From Antrihabitans spumae (GTDB taxonomy: Bacteria; Actinomycetota; Actinomycetes; Mycobacteriales; Mycobacteriaceae), in the NCBI RefSeq assembly GCF_043944905.1, contig NZ_JBIMSN010000042.1, forward strand, positions 1 through 64,000: 64,000 bases of DNA, in the 5' to 3' direction. Every line of letters starts with the position of its first letter. Positions within the stretch are counted from its first letter, which is position 1. Both the position numbers and the translations under genes were made by a program. Positions 32,863-42,200 of this stretch are shown piece by piece. The notes below the pieces were generated by a model that worked only from the letters and a program-made list of their open reading frames with translations, ran no database searches and was not told the origin of the DNA.

Positions 32863-33632
32863 GTTCTTCGCCTACATCGTCTCGGAACTCGGCGCGGAAT
32901 TCGACTCGCGGTTCGAATCGACGGACCGGTCGTCGACGAGACGAGGCAGCCGAACCGAGGTCGACGCGGCGGATCGGCAAGCCCGCGGTGTGGACGATCG
33001 TCGGCGTCGTTGTCGTCGCGGTTGCCGTTGTCGTCGGCGGCTGGTTCACGCCGATCATGTCGGTGCGCGAGACCTCGGTGCAGGGACTGCTGTCGATACC
33101 CGAAGAGCAGGTCCTTGCCGCTCTTGCGATCGACGACGGCAGACCGTTGCTACGGGTGGATACGAATGCCGCGGCCCGACGTGTCGCGCAGTTGCCGAAG
33201 GTGGCTTCGGTCCGCGTGCAGCGGGTGTATCCGTCGACCGTTCGGGTGACGGTCACCGAGCGTGCGCCGATCGTGTTCTTCGATTCCCCGCAGGGAACGC
33301 ACCTGCTCGACGCGACCGGTGTCGACTATGCGATCGAGCCGCCGCCGCCTGGTGTGCCGAGGTTGAAGGTCGACAATCCAGGTGCAGGCGACCCGACGAC
33401 CCAGGCGGTCCTCGCTGTTCTCGCTGCCACGCCGCCGCCGTTGCGACTGCAGGTCGGGGAAGTGGTGGCAACGTCGATCTCGGACATCACGCTCAACCTG
33501 CTCGACGGTCGGGTGATCGTGTGGGGGAGTCAAGACGATTCGCAGCGCAAATCCGACATCGCGCTGCCCTTGCTCACGCAGCCGGGTCGAATCTACGACG
33601 TGTCGAGTCCGGACCTGCCGACCGTTCGGTGA
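32859..33632 (+). CDS. ftsQ: Cell division protein FtsQ
   Basis: Bitopic division protein (257 aa) of the FtsQLB complex. A short Ser/Arg-rich cytoplasmic part, one transmembrane helix (about 44-64), a POTRA domain (about 66-137: VRETSVQGLLSIPEEQVL to STVRVTVTERAP) and the FtsQ beta domain. The start is TTG at 32859, overlapping the murC stop (TTGA). M. tuberculosis FtsQ is a little longer. Last gene of the unbroken overlapping chain; ftsZ follows after 276 bp with its own control region. Confidence 0.93.
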   Translation: MSSSPTSSRNSARNSTRGSNRRTGRRRDEAAEPRSTRRIGKPAVWTIVGVVVVAVAVVVGGWFTPIMSVRETSVQGLLSIPEEQVLAALAIDDGRPLLRVDTNAAARRVAQLPKVASVRVQRVYPSTVRVTVTERAPIVFFDSPQGTHLLDATGVDYAIEPPPPGVPRLKVDNPGAGDPTTQAVLAVLAATPPPLRLQVGEVVATSISDITLNLLDGRVIVWGSQDDSQRKSDIALPLLTQPGRIYDVSSPDLPTVR

Positions 33633-33908
33633 CGCGAAACACGTTGCAGTAGGCCTGTTTCGCTCGGATGCGCGGCCCTGCTGTACCCGATGGGCGATGG
33701 CACAGGTGGCAGAAGTAAAAGAATCCGCGCCCGACACGGCGCGCCTGCGTGCGGATCGGTGTGCCGGTGCATAGCGTTTGCCCCTAATCGAGTACTTGAC
33801 ATAACGTTGAACCTGTGGTTGAGGTTTAGGGTTTACGGGCAACTCGGTTGAAGTAGGCCACGCCGACAGGCGAACACAATCTTTGCGATCGAAGGAAGGC
33901 GAGAGCCC
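33633..33908 (+). promoter_or_regulatory. ftsQ-ftsZ intergenic control region
   Basis: A 276-bp gap in an otherwise tight cluster. It holds a perfect TTGACA at 33796-33801, but no good -10 box lies 16-18 nt downstream; the AT-rich stretch around 33820-33835 is the nearest candidate. GAAGGAAGGCGAG just before the ftsZ ATG is the ribosome site. An independent ftsZ promoter is expected here from other actinobacteria. No gene is supported. Confidence 0.5.
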
Positions 33909-35081
33909 ATGACGCCCCCGCATAACTACCTCGCCGTAATCAAAGTCGTAGGCATCGGCGGCGGCGGCGTCAACGCCGTCAACCGCATGATCGAGCAGGG
34001 ACTCAAGGGAGTTGAGTTCATTGCCGTCAACACTGACGCGCAAGCTCTGCTGATGAGCGACGCCGACGTCAAATTGGACGTCGGCCGTGAACTGACTCGA
34101 GGTCTCGGCGCAGGCGCCGATCCCGACGTCGGCCGTAAGGCCGCAGAAGACCACAAGGACGAGATCGAAGAGGTGCTCAAGGGCGCCGACATGGTCTTCG
34201 TCACCGCAGGCGAGGGTGGTGGCACCGGAACAGGTGGTGCTCCTGTTGTCGCGAGCATCGCACGCAAGCTCGGCGCACTCACCATCGGCGTCGTCACCCG
34301 CCCGTTCTCTTTCGAGGGCAAGCGGCGCGGCGGGCAGGCCGAACACGGCATCGCATCGCTGCGCGAATCGTGCGACACCCTGATCGTCATTCCGAACGAC
34401 CGGCTCCTGCAGCTCGGTGACGCGGCCGTCAGTCTGATGGATGCGTTCCGTTCGGCAGACGAAGTGCTGCTCAACGGCGTGCAGGGCATCACCGACCTGA
34501 TCACGACACCTGGCTTGATCAACGTCGACTTCGCCGACGTCAAGAGCGTGATGTCGGGTGCAGGCAGTGCCTTGATGGGTATCGGTTCGGCACGTGGTGA
34601 CGGTCGCGCGGTGAAGGCTGCCGAATCGGCGATCAACTCCCCGCTGCTCGAAGCGTCCATGGAAGGCGCCCAAGGTGTGCTGCTCTCCATTGCCGGTGGT
34701 TCCGATCTCGGACTGTTCGAGATCAACGAGGCCGCATCCCTCGTGCAGGAAGCCGCGCACATCGAAGCCAACATCATCTTCGGAACGGTGATCGACGATT
34801 CGCTCGGCGACGAGGTACGGGTGACCGTCATCGCTGCCGGATTCGAATCGGGAGCACCGGCACGACGTCCGGTCGAAGCTGCACCCGCTGCTCGGACGCA
34901 GCCGATCGGGTCTGCTCGCGCAGGCGAGATCGGTCAATCGAACGGAAACGGCGCACACTACCGGGACCGCGAGCCGGCACGGTCGGTGAGCAACGGAGCA
35001 CCCGCGCACTCTGCGCAACGGTCCGCTGCTGCCGTCGACGTCGAAGACGATGTCGACGTACCGGACTTCATGCGTCGCTGA
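33909..35081 (+). CDS. ftsZ: Cell division GTPase FtsZ
   Basis: Tubulin-like GTPase that polymerises into the Z ring. 390 aa: GTP-binding core with VVGIGGGGVNAVNRM, tubulin signature GEGGGTGTGG (101-110), synergy loop NVDFADVKSVM, a variable linker (about 315-375) and the C-terminal peptide DVDVPDFMRR that binds SepF and other membrane tethers. ATG start with GGAAGGCGAG upstream. It is followed by a small hairpin and then pgeF. Confidence 0.98.
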   Translation: MTPPHNYLAVIKVVGIGGGGVNAVNRMIEQGLKGVEFIAVNTDAQALLMSDADVKLDVGRELTRGLGAGADPDVGRKAAEDHKDEIEEVLKGADMVFVTAGEGGGTGTGGAPVVASIARKLGALTIGVVTRPFSFEGKRRGGQAEHGIASLRESCDTLIVIPNDRLLQLGDAAVSLMDAFRSADEVLLNGVQGITDLITTPGLINVDFADVKSVMSGAGSALMGIGSARGDGRAVKAAESAINSPLLEASMEGAQGVLLSIAGGSDLGLFEINEAASLVQEAAHIEANIIFGTVIDDSLGDEVRVTVIAAGFESGAPARRPVEAAPAARTQPIGSARAGEIGQSNGNGAHYRDREPARSVSNGAPAHSAQRSAAAVDVEDDVDVPDFMRR

Positions 35082-35087
35082 TCGAAA

Positions 35088-35114
35088 GTGTCCGGGAGAT
35101 AAAGTCCGGAACAC
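35088..35114 (+). other. Hairpin between ftsZ and pgeF
   Basis: GTGTCCGG (35088-35095) can pair with CCGGAACAC (35106-35114) across a 10-nt loop with one bulge. It lies 7 nt after the ftsZ stop and has no U-tract, so it may stabilise the ftsZ message end or lower read-through rather than terminate fully. Confidence 0.4.
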
Positions 35115-35141
35115 GGACGCAGTTTGACGGGCGGACACGCG

Positions 35142-35885
35142 GTGACACAGAGTTACGGTGTGACACAAGTCGTTCGGCGCACACGCAGGGTCGTCACGAG
35201 TCGTACGGGTGGGGTTTCGGCCCCACCGTACGACTCGTTCAATTTGGGGGACCATGTCGGTGACGACCCCACAGCAGTAGCCAGGAACCGGGAGCGGCTG
35301 GCCACGGAGATCGGGCTCGGGCCGGATCGGCTCGTCTGGATGGAACAGATCCACAGTCGCAACATCACTGTCGTCGACGGCCCCTCCGCCGAGCCGATTC
35401 CGGCGACGGATGCGCTCGTCACGACCGCGACCGATCTCGGATTGGTCGTTCTGACAGCGGATTGCGTGCCGATACTGCTCTCCGACGACGAGGCGGGTGT
35501 CATCGCGGCTGTGCACGCCGGTCGGGTCGGAGCCCGGATCGGTATCGTCCCGCGGGTTCTCGACGTCATGGTCGAACAGGGCGCACAACTGAGCAGAATC
35601 GGTGCGTTTTTCGGTCCGGCCGCGAGCGGTCGGCAATACGAAGTACCCGCCGCCATGGCTGCCGATGTCGAACGCCATCTCCCCGGCAGCCGGACCAAGA
35701 CGGTGAGAGGTACACCGGGTCTCGACCTGCGTGCCGGAATCCGACGGCAGTTGCTCGACGCTGGTATCGCCGGCGTCGCGGAGGATCCGCGGTGCACGAT
35801 CGAGGACCGCGCTCTGTTCAGTCATCGGCGCGAAGCACCCACCGGGAGAATCGCAGGCGTGATTTGGATGCAAACCAGCAGATGA
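35142..35885 (+). CDS. pgeF: Peptidoglycan editing factor PgeF (YfiH/Rv2149c family)
   Basis: Purine-nucleoside-phosphorylase-like Cu/Zn hydrolase family (DUF152); E. coli YfiH removes wrongly incorporated L-Ser muropeptide precursors, and related proteins act on purine nucleosides. Signatures: RAGGVSAPPYDSFNLG-like TGGVSAPPYDSFNLG, VWMEQIHSRNITVVDG, VLTADCVPILL and AAVHAGRVGA, giving the metal-binding His-Cys-His set. I chose GTG 35142 (247 aa); a TTG at 35124 adds six residues and neither has a strong ribosome site. The stop overlaps the next start (ATGA). Position after ftsZ matches mycobacteria. Confidence 0.88.
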   Translation: MTQSYGVTQVVRRTRRVVTSRTGGVSAPPYDSFNLGDHVGDDPTAVARNRERLATEIGLGPDRLVWMEQIHSRNITVVDGPSAEPIPATDALVTTATDLGLVVLTADCVPILLSDDEAGVIAAVHAGRVGARIGIVPRVLDVMVEQGAQLSRIGAFFGPAASGRQYEVPAAMAADVERHLPGSRTKTVRGTPGLDLRAGIRRQLLDAGIAGVAEDPRCTIEDRALFSHRREAPTGRIAGVIWMQTSR

Positions 35886-36601
35886 GCCGCGAGACCGAAC
35901 TCGCTTCGGCATTCGAGCGGCTCGAGAGCCGCGTCGCCGCCGCCTGCAGCAGTGGTGGTCGGCGCAGGGACGAGGTTGTGCTCCTACCGGTCACCAAATT
36001 CTTCCCCGTCTCGGATGTGGAGATTCTGTATCGGCTGGGCGCACGGGAATTCGGTGAGTCTCGCGAGCAGGAGGCGACGGCAAAAGTTGCAGCGCTTGCG
36101 AGTGCCACGGACGATCACGCAGTTCGTTGGCACATGATCGGGCGGTTGCAGCGCAACAAGGCGCGGGCAGTTGCAGGCTGGGCCTACGCAATCCATTCGG
36201 TCGACAACGCCAAACTGGTCCGCGCGTTGGACAAGGCATCCGGTGCCGCACTTGCCGCCGGTGAGCGTGCCGTCGCGCCAGGAGTGCTGTTGCAGGTCAG
36301 TCTCGACGACGATCCCGATCGCGGCGGTGTGAGCGCGGCGGACCTGATGGAGCTTGCCGATCAGGTGGCGAACGCGGAACACCTGGAGCTGACCGGTCTG
36401 ATGGCGATACCTCCGGTCGGCGCGGAGCCGGGCCGTTCGTTCGCAACTCTGCAGGAGTTGCAATCTCGTGTGCTGCAAAGCCATCCCGGCGCCACGCAGC
36501 TATCTGCGGGCATGTCGGGTGATTTGGAAATTGCGATCGAACACGGATCGACCTGCGTGCGTGTCGGTACCGCGTTGTTAGGTACCCGGCCGATAAATTG
36601 A
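35882..36601 (+). CDS. YggS family pyridoxal phosphate-binding protein (PLPBP)
   Basis: PLP homeostasis protein of 239 aa with a fold-type III barrel. The PLP lysine lies in LLPVTKFFPVSDVEILY; FGESREQEATAK, WHMIGRLQRNKAR and the phosphate-binding SAGMSGDLEIAIEHGSTCVRVGTALLG complete the family pattern. It carries no known catalysis. The ATG at 35882 overlaps the pgeF stop; longer open frames upstream are shadows. Homologue of Rv2148c, between pgeF and sepF as in mycobacteria. Confidence 0.92.
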   Translation: MSRETELASAFERLESRVAAACSSGGRRRDEVVLLPVTKFFPVSDVEILYRLGAREFGESREQEATAKVAALASATDDHAVRWHMIGRLQRNKARAVAGWAYAIHSVDNAKLVRALDKASGAALAAGERAVAPGVLLQVSLDDDPDRGGVSAADLMELADQVANAEHLELTGLMAIPPVGAEPGRSFATLQELQSRVLQSHPGATQLSAGMSGDLEIAIEHGSTCVRVGTALLGTRPIN

Positions 36602-36610
36602 ACCCCATCA

Positions 36611-36657
36611 GTAACACCTGAAACACATTTCGATCCCATGCGTATCACCTGAAATAC
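36611..36657. promoter_or_regulatory. Tandem 16-bp motif upstream of sepF (unknown operator)
   Basis: GTAACACCTGAAACAC (36611-36626) and GTATCACCTGAAATAC (36642-36657) agree at 14 of 16 positions and start 31 bp apart, close to three helical turns. The second copy also has dyad ends, GTAT and ATAC. They fill most of the 89-bp gap before sepF. I do not recognise the binding protein. Confidence 0.5.
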
Positions 36658-36690
36658 CCCAAGGCCAGCCGTGCCAAGGAAGGTCGATCA

Positions 36691-37329
36691 ATGAGCACCC
36701 TGCACAAGTTCAAGGCTTACTTCGGCATGGTTCCGCTCGAGGACTATGAAGACGACTATCTCGACGAGCCGGGTCCGGCGCGCCGACCCGCTCGGGTTCG
36801 GGAGTCCTACGACGTCGACTACGCCGACCCGGCACCGCGCTCCGGCTACGCACCAGCACGCCGCGACGACTACGACGATGTGCCCGCCGCCTACGAGCCC
36901 GCCCGGCGCGGCCCGCGGCTCGAGCCGCTTTCCGCTCGCGGCCCCGCTCCTATCTCTCGTGGCGCAACGCGCGGTGCGCTTGCAATCGACACCCAGATGG
37001 AAGCTCGCGTCGAACCGCGTCGCACGCCGTTGTTCGACGACGGCGGACCGCTGTCGAAGATCACGACGCTTCGGCCGCGTGACTACGGCGAGGCACGCAC
37101 GATCGGCGAACGATTCCGCGATGGAACGCCGGTCATCATGGACCTCGTCGAGATGAGCAATGCCGATGCGAAGCGTCTTGTCGACTTCGCTGCCGGGCTC
37201 GCGTTCGCGCTGCGTGGTTCATTCGACAAAGTGGCAACCAAAGTGTTCCTGCTCTCACCCGCAGACATCGATGTGTCGGCAGAAGAGCGCAAGCGCATCG
37301 CCGAAACCGGCTTCTACAACCAGTCCTAG
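36691..37329 (+). CDS. sepF: Cell division protein SepF
   Basis: Membrane-associated FtsZ partner, 212 aa. An N-terminal amphipathic helix (MSTLHKFKAYFGMVPLEDY), an acidic and Arg/Tyr/Pro-rich linker (about 20-125) and the C-terminal SepF core (about 130-200: GTPVIMDLVEMSNADAKRLVDFAAGLAFALRG split over two strands and a helix). In mycobacteria SepF is essential and tethers FtsZ. ATG at 36691 with GGAAGG 7-8 nt upstream. Confidence 0.94.
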   Translation: MSTLHKFKAYFGMVPLEDYEDDYLDEPGPARRPARVRESYDVDYADPAPRSGYAPARRDDYDDVPAAYEPARRGPRLEPLSARGPAPISRGATRGALAIDTQMEARVEPRRTPLFDDGGPLSKITTLRPRDYGEARTIGERFRDGTPVIMDLVEMSNADAKRLVDFAAGLAFALRGSFDKVATKVFLLSPADIDVSAEERKRIAETGFYNQS

Positions 37330-37440
37330 GTGTGACAACCGGGGGTCGATCGGGGGGATCGTGGTGGGAAACGTGTCGGGGGAGTGCTGTGCGGGGTCGG
37401 CCATTTTGATCGATGAGGGAAACTCAGGCAGAGTGTTGTC

Positions 37441-37722
37441 GTGGCCCTCAGTGTGATCTACTTCGCGCTCTTCATCTTCTGGTTGCTGCTGATCGGTCGC
37501 ATCATCGTCGAATTCATTCGATCTTTTGCCCGTGACTGGCATCCGACCGGGATCGTGGTTGTGCTTCTCGAAGCAATCTTCACGGTCACCGATCCGCCCG
37601 TAAAACTTCTTCGGCGAGTGATCCCACCGATCAACCTCGGCGGGATCCGGCTCGACCTCTCGATAATGGTCTTGCTGTTCGTCGTCTTCATCCTCATGTC
37701 CATCGTCGAGAGGTCGGTCTGA
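37441..37722 (+). CDS. YggT family membrane protein
   Basis: Small inner-membrane protein of 93 aa, two transmembrane segments (about 4-24 and 70-90) around a loop with the conserved TDPPVKLLRRVIPPINLGGIRLD. The function is unresolved; the family is linked to division and osmotic tolerance by position beside sepF and divIVA. GTG start at 37441; homologue of Rv2146c. Confidence 0.88.
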   Translation: MALSVIYFALFIFWLLLIGRIIVEFIRSFARDWHPTGIVVVLLEAIFTVTDPPVKLLRRVIPPINLGGIRLDLSIMVLLFVVFILMSIVERSV

Positions 37723-37816
37723 TGTCGAGTGAGCTCGGTCTGATGTCGATTGTGTCGAGACAGACGCAACCCGCGGGTCAGGTGTGACAGAATGGACGCC
37801 AGTTACAGTGTGATGG

Positions 37817-37844
37817 TTGATATCAAAGCGAAGTGCGCTATAAC
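37817..37844 (+). promoter_or_regulatory. Promoter upstream of wag31
   Basis: TTGATA (37817-37822), 16-nt spacer, TATAAC (37839-37844), ending 45 nt before the wag31 ATG. Both boxes fit a housekeeping-sigma promoter. It would give wag31, an abundant protein, its own transcript separate from the ftsZ-yggT unit. Confidence 0.6.
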
Positions 37845-37889
37845 TGAATGCTTGCTAGACCGACAAATGACGCGTGAAGGGATCCTTCC

Positions 37890-38732
37890 ATGCCGCTGAC
37901 ACCAGCTGATGTGCACAACGTTGCGTTCAGCAAGCCGCCCATCGGTAAGCGCGGATACAACGAAGACGAAGTCGATGCCTTCCTCGACCTGGTAGAGCAG
38001 GAGCTGTCCCGTCTCATCGAGGAGAACGCAGACCTGCGCCAGCGGGTTGGCGAACTCGATGCCGAGCTTTCCGATTCCAAGAAGGGCCGCGGCAACAAGT
38101 CCGCTCCGCCCGCACCCGCCGCACGGGTCGTCGAGACGGCGAAAGCCCCAGCTCCGGCACCCGCACCGGTACCTGCACCGATTGCATCCGCCGCGCCGGC
38201 AGCCCCGGCCACCGGCGATGCAAGCATGCAGGCCGCCAAGGTGCTCGGCCTCGCACAGGAAATGGCCGACCGCCTCACCAACGACGCGAAGACCGAGTCG
38301 GAGCAGTTGCTGGGTAATGCCCGGACCAACTCCGAGCGCCTGGTCACCGACGCACGGTCGCGTTCGGAGGCGATGATTTCCGATGCACGTCAGAAGTCGG
38401 AAGCCCTCCTCGCCGACGCGCAGACCCGGTCCGAGACCCAGCTGCGTCAGGCAAAGGAGAAAGCCGACGCGCTGCAGGCCGACGCCGAGCGCAAGCACAC
38501 CGAGATCATGGCGACGATCAACCAGCAGCGCACGGTCCTCGAAGGCCGAATCGAGCAGTTGAAGACGTTCGAACGGGAATACCGGGTCCGCCTGAAGTCC
38601 TACCTCGAATCACAGCTCGAAGAGCTCGACAATCGTGGGTCGGCCATTCCGGTCGACGGTGGCGAGGCGTTCGGCCAGGACGGCACGTCGAGCAACCACA
38701 GCCAGGCGTCCTTCGCCAAGGGGAGCAAGTAG
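37890..38732 (+). CDS. wag31: Polar growth protein Wag31 (DivIVA)
   Basis: Coiled-coil scaffold that marks growing poles and recruits wall and mycolate synthesis machinery. 280 aa: conserved N-terminal membrane-binding motif PLTPADVHNVAFSKPPIGKRGYNEDEVDAFLD, first coiled coil (about 35-65), an Ala/Pro-rich linker (about 70-110) and a long second coiled coil (about 112-255) with 'SEALLADAQTRSETQL'-type repeats. The length and linker match mycobacterial Wag31. Mycobacterial Wag31 is phosphorylated by PASTA kinases. Confidence 0.96.
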   Translation: MPLTPADVHNVAFSKPPIGKRGYNEDEVDAFLDLVEQELSRLIEENADLRQRVGELDAELSDSKKGRGNKSAPPAPAARVVETAKAPAPAPAPVPAPIASAAPAAPATGDASMQAAKVLGLAQEMADRLTNDAKTESEQLLGNARTNSERLVTDARSRSEAMISDARQKSEALLADAQTRSETQLRQAKEKADALQADAERKHTEIMATINQQRTVLEGRIEQLKTFEREYRVRLKSYLESQLEELDNRGSAIPVDGGEAFGQDGTSSNHSQASFAKGSK

Positions 38733-38778
38733 CCGCTTCGGTGGTCGCTGCTGCCGCTAGCTCTGCACGGGGTGTGGC

Positions 38779-39036
38779 GTGCTGGTTCTGACGCTTGTTC
38801 TCGCCGCCGTCGGATTCGGGTTGTTGATCGTTTCGTTGATGACCGGATCCGTCGTGTGGGCGTGGGGATGCATCGCCGCCTGCGTAGTCGGGGCACTGTT
38901 GCTCCTTGCGAGTGCGCTCACCACGCGTAGCAGCGCCGACGGGACCGTGTCGAGCGGAGCAGGGGCGGTCGATCTGACCAAACCTGCGCCCGACCGCCGA
39001 AAAAAGGGCAGGCATTCACAACCGCCGCTCGGTTAG
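38779..39036 (+). CDS. Small membrane protein (Rv2144c-like)
   Basis: An 85-aa protein with two transmembrane segments (about 2-22 and 26-46) and a short polar basic tail ending RRKKGRHSQPPLG. GTG start at 38779, 46 bp after wag31. M. tuberculosis Rv2144c, a small membrane protein, holds the same place beside wag31. Function unknown. Confidence 0.72.
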   Translation: MLVLTLVLAAVGFGLLIVSLMTGSVVWAWGCIAACVVGALLLLASALTTRSSADGTVSSGAGAVDLTKPAPDRRKKGRHSQPPLG

Positions 39037-39049
39037 TATCGTTTCATCA

Positions 39050-39215
39050 CGCACTTGTTGTAGGCGTAGATCCGGCCATCACCGGGGAGTCTTCGGAAGA
39101 ACGGCCGATTCCGGCTCAGTAGAACCGAACGGGTGAGCCCGACACAGCTCACGAGAGAGGCCTCGACTCAGCTCGTCGGGGCAAGCGGGGTGGTACCGCG
39201 GTACCGGCGCACACT
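39050..39215 (+). ncRNA. ileS T-box riboswitch (actinobacterial translational type)
   Basis: The 227-bp leader of ileS contains the T-box core TGGTACCGCGG at 39191-39201, which pairs with the free acceptor end of uncharged tRNA, and upstream a compact stem region with GGGGAGTCTTCGGAAGAACGG. An ATC at 39078-39080, the isoleucine codon, is a likely specifier. Actinobacterial ileS T-boxes act on translation: the downstream part can hide or free the AGGGAG ribosome site at 39252-39257. Exact ends are approximate. Confidence 0.85.
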
Positions 39216-39263
39216 GCGCCGACATCGTCCCCGTGCCAGAACACGGCACGTAGGGAGCCCGCA

Positions 39264-42200
39264 GTGTCTTCGGACAACACGTCTTCGGACAACACGTCTT
39301 CGGACGATCAGAACACCTCTTATCCCCGCGTCGACCTGTCCGGTGGTACGGCTGCAGGCAGCGTCGCGTTCTCCGATCTCGAGCGTCAGGTGCTCGCTGC
39401 GTGGGAAGCGGACGGTACGTTTCGGGCGAGCGTGGAGCATCGAAGCGACAGTCCGGAGTTCGTTTTCTACGACGGACCCCCGTTCGCCAATGGTTTGCCA
39501 CACTACGGTCACCTGCTGACCGGCTACGTCAAAGACCTCGTTCCGCGCTTCCAGACCATGCGCGGAAACAAGGTCGAGCGTCGCTTCGGGTGGGATTGTC
39601 ACGGACTTCCGGCCGAAATCGAGGCCGAGAAGCAGCTCGGCATCACCGACAAGTCCCAGATCGACGACATGGGCCTCGCCGACTTCAATGCTGCGTGCAA
39701 GGCCTCGGTCCTCAAGTACACCGGCGAGTGGCGCGACTACGTGACGCGTCAAGCGCGGTGGGTCGATTTCGACAACGACTACAAGACGCTCGATGTCGAT
39801 TTTATGGAATCGGTCATGTGGGCGTTCAAGGCGCTGTGGGACAAAGGCCTGATCTACCAGGGCTTCCGCGTGCTGCCCTACAGCTGGTACGAGCAGACGC
39901 CACTCTCGAATCAAGAGACCAGGCTCGACGACGCGTACAAGATGCGCCAAGACCCGGCCGTGACGGTCGAGATGCCGCTGAACGCACCGGGGTCAGTCCT
40001 GGACGGTGCGAACGCTGTCATCTGGACGACGACGCCGTGGACGTTGCCGTCCAACCTAGCCATCGCGGTCCACCCCGATACGGACTACGTCCAGGTATCC
40101 GCTGCCGACGGCAAGCGGTACGTGCTTGCCAAAGAGCGTGTCGCGCACTACGCGCGGGAGTTGGGCGAAGCTCCGGAGGTTGTATCCGAGCACAAGGGCA
40201 GCGAACTGGTCGGCCTGACCTACACGCCGCCGTTCGACTTCTTCTACCGTGCGGGCAAAGGCCACGAGAACGCACACCGCGTGCTTGCCGCCGACTACGT
40301 CACGACCGATTCGGGTACCGGCATCGTCCACCTCGCACCGGCTTTCGGTGAAGAGGACATGGACGTCGCGACGGCCAACGGCATCGAGATTGTCCAACCG
40401 CTGGATGCCGGCGGAAAGTTCACCGCGTTGGTGCCGCCGTACGAGGGCCAGATGGTCTTCGACGCGAATCCGAACATCATCAAGGACCTCAAGGCTGCGG
40501 GAAAGATGCTGCGCCACGAGACGATCGAGCACTCCTACCCGCACAGTTGGCGTTCGGGTGAGCCGCTGATCTACATGGCGGTGCCCTCGTGGTTCGTCGC
40601 CGTGACCAAGTTCCGCGACCGGATGGTCGAGCTGAACCAGCAGATCACCTGGGTGCCCGAACACATCAGAGACGGTCAGTTCGGCAAGTGGCTCGAAGGC
40701 GCGCGGGACTGGAACATCAGCCGAAATCGCTACTGGGGCAGTCCGATCCCGGTGTGGACGTCCGACGATCCTGCCTATCCGCGGCTGGACGTCTACGGCT
40801 CGCTCGACGAGTTGGAACGTGACTTCGGCGTGCGTCCCGACGATCTGCATCGCCCGATGATCGACGACCTGACGCGTCCGAATCCGGACGATCCGACCGG
40901 TCGCTCGACGATGCGTCGTGTCCCCGAGGTGCTCGACTGCTGGTTCGAGTCGGGTTCGATGCCGTATGCGCAGGTGCACTATCCGTTCGAGAACACCGAC
41001 TGGTTCGAGACGCACTACCCGGGTGACTTCATCGTCGAATACAACGGGCAGACGCGTGGCTGGTTCTACACGCTGCACGTGCTCGCGACCGCTCTTTTCG
41101 ATCGTCCTGCATTCAAAACCGTTGCGGCGCATGGCATCGTGCTCGGCGAAGACGGCTTGAAGATGAGCAAGTCGAAGGGCAACTACCCGAACGTCAACGA
41201 GGTCTTCGACCGCGACGGTTCCGACGCGATGCGTTGGTTCCTGATGGCGTCGCCGATCCTGCGTGGTGGCAACCTCGTTGTGACCGAGCGCGGCATCCGC
41301 GAGGGTGCGGGGCAAGCGCTGCGGCCGCTGTGGAACGCCTGGACGTTCCTGCAGCTGTACGCATCGAAACCCGGTGTGTCGCGTACGGATTCGACGCACG
41401 TCCTCGACCGCTACATCCTCGCCAAGTTGGCGGCGACCCGGGACGCGATGACGAATGCACTCGAGACCTACGACATCGCCGGAGCCTGCGACGAGCTGCG
41501 CTGGTTCTGTGACGCGCTGACCAATTGGTATGTGCGGCGGTCGCGTTCGCGGTTCTGGAGTGAAGATCGCGACGCGATCGACACGCTGCACACCGTGCTT
41601 GAGGTCGTCACCAGATTGGCCGCACCGCTTTTGCCGCTGATCTCGGAGGTCGTCTGGCGGGGTCTGACCGGAGGTCGTTCGGTGCATCTTGCCGATTGGC
41701 CTGCGGCGGAAGAGCTTCCGGCCGATCAGGAACTCGTGGACGCGATGGACGAGGTCCGGCTGGTGTGCTCCACGGTGTCGAGTCTGCGGAAGGCGCAGAA
41801 TCTTCGTGTTCGTCTGCCGCTGTCGGAAGTTACGGTCGCGGCAGCCGACGCCGAACGATTGGCGCCGTTCGTCGAGATCATCGCCGACGAAGTCAACGTC
41901 AAGAAGGTCGACCTCACCACCGACGTCGATTCACACGGTCGGTTCGAACTCGTCGTCAACGCGCGCGCTGCCGGGCCTCGGCTCGGCAAAGACGTGCAGT
42001 CGGTGATCAAGGCCGTCAAGGCGGGGGATTGGGCGGAAGATTCCGACGGCGTCGTTCGTGCCGCCGGTATCGAGTTGCTTCCCGAGGAGTACACGCAGCG
42101 CCTTGTTGCCGCTGAGCCCGAATCGACTGCGGCACTGCCGGGTAACGCAGGCCTCGTCGTGTTGAACTCGGTCGTGACCGAAGAACTCGAAGCCGAGGGC

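Noticed and set aside
33593..33802. 69-codon minus-strand open frame before ftsZ
   Set aside because: No family match, overlaps the ftsQ end and a probable regulatory region.
33150..35912. 920-codon minus-strand open frame across ftsQ, ftsZ and pgeF
   Set aside because: Covers three certain genes on the other strand and encodes Arg/His-rich low-complexity sequence.
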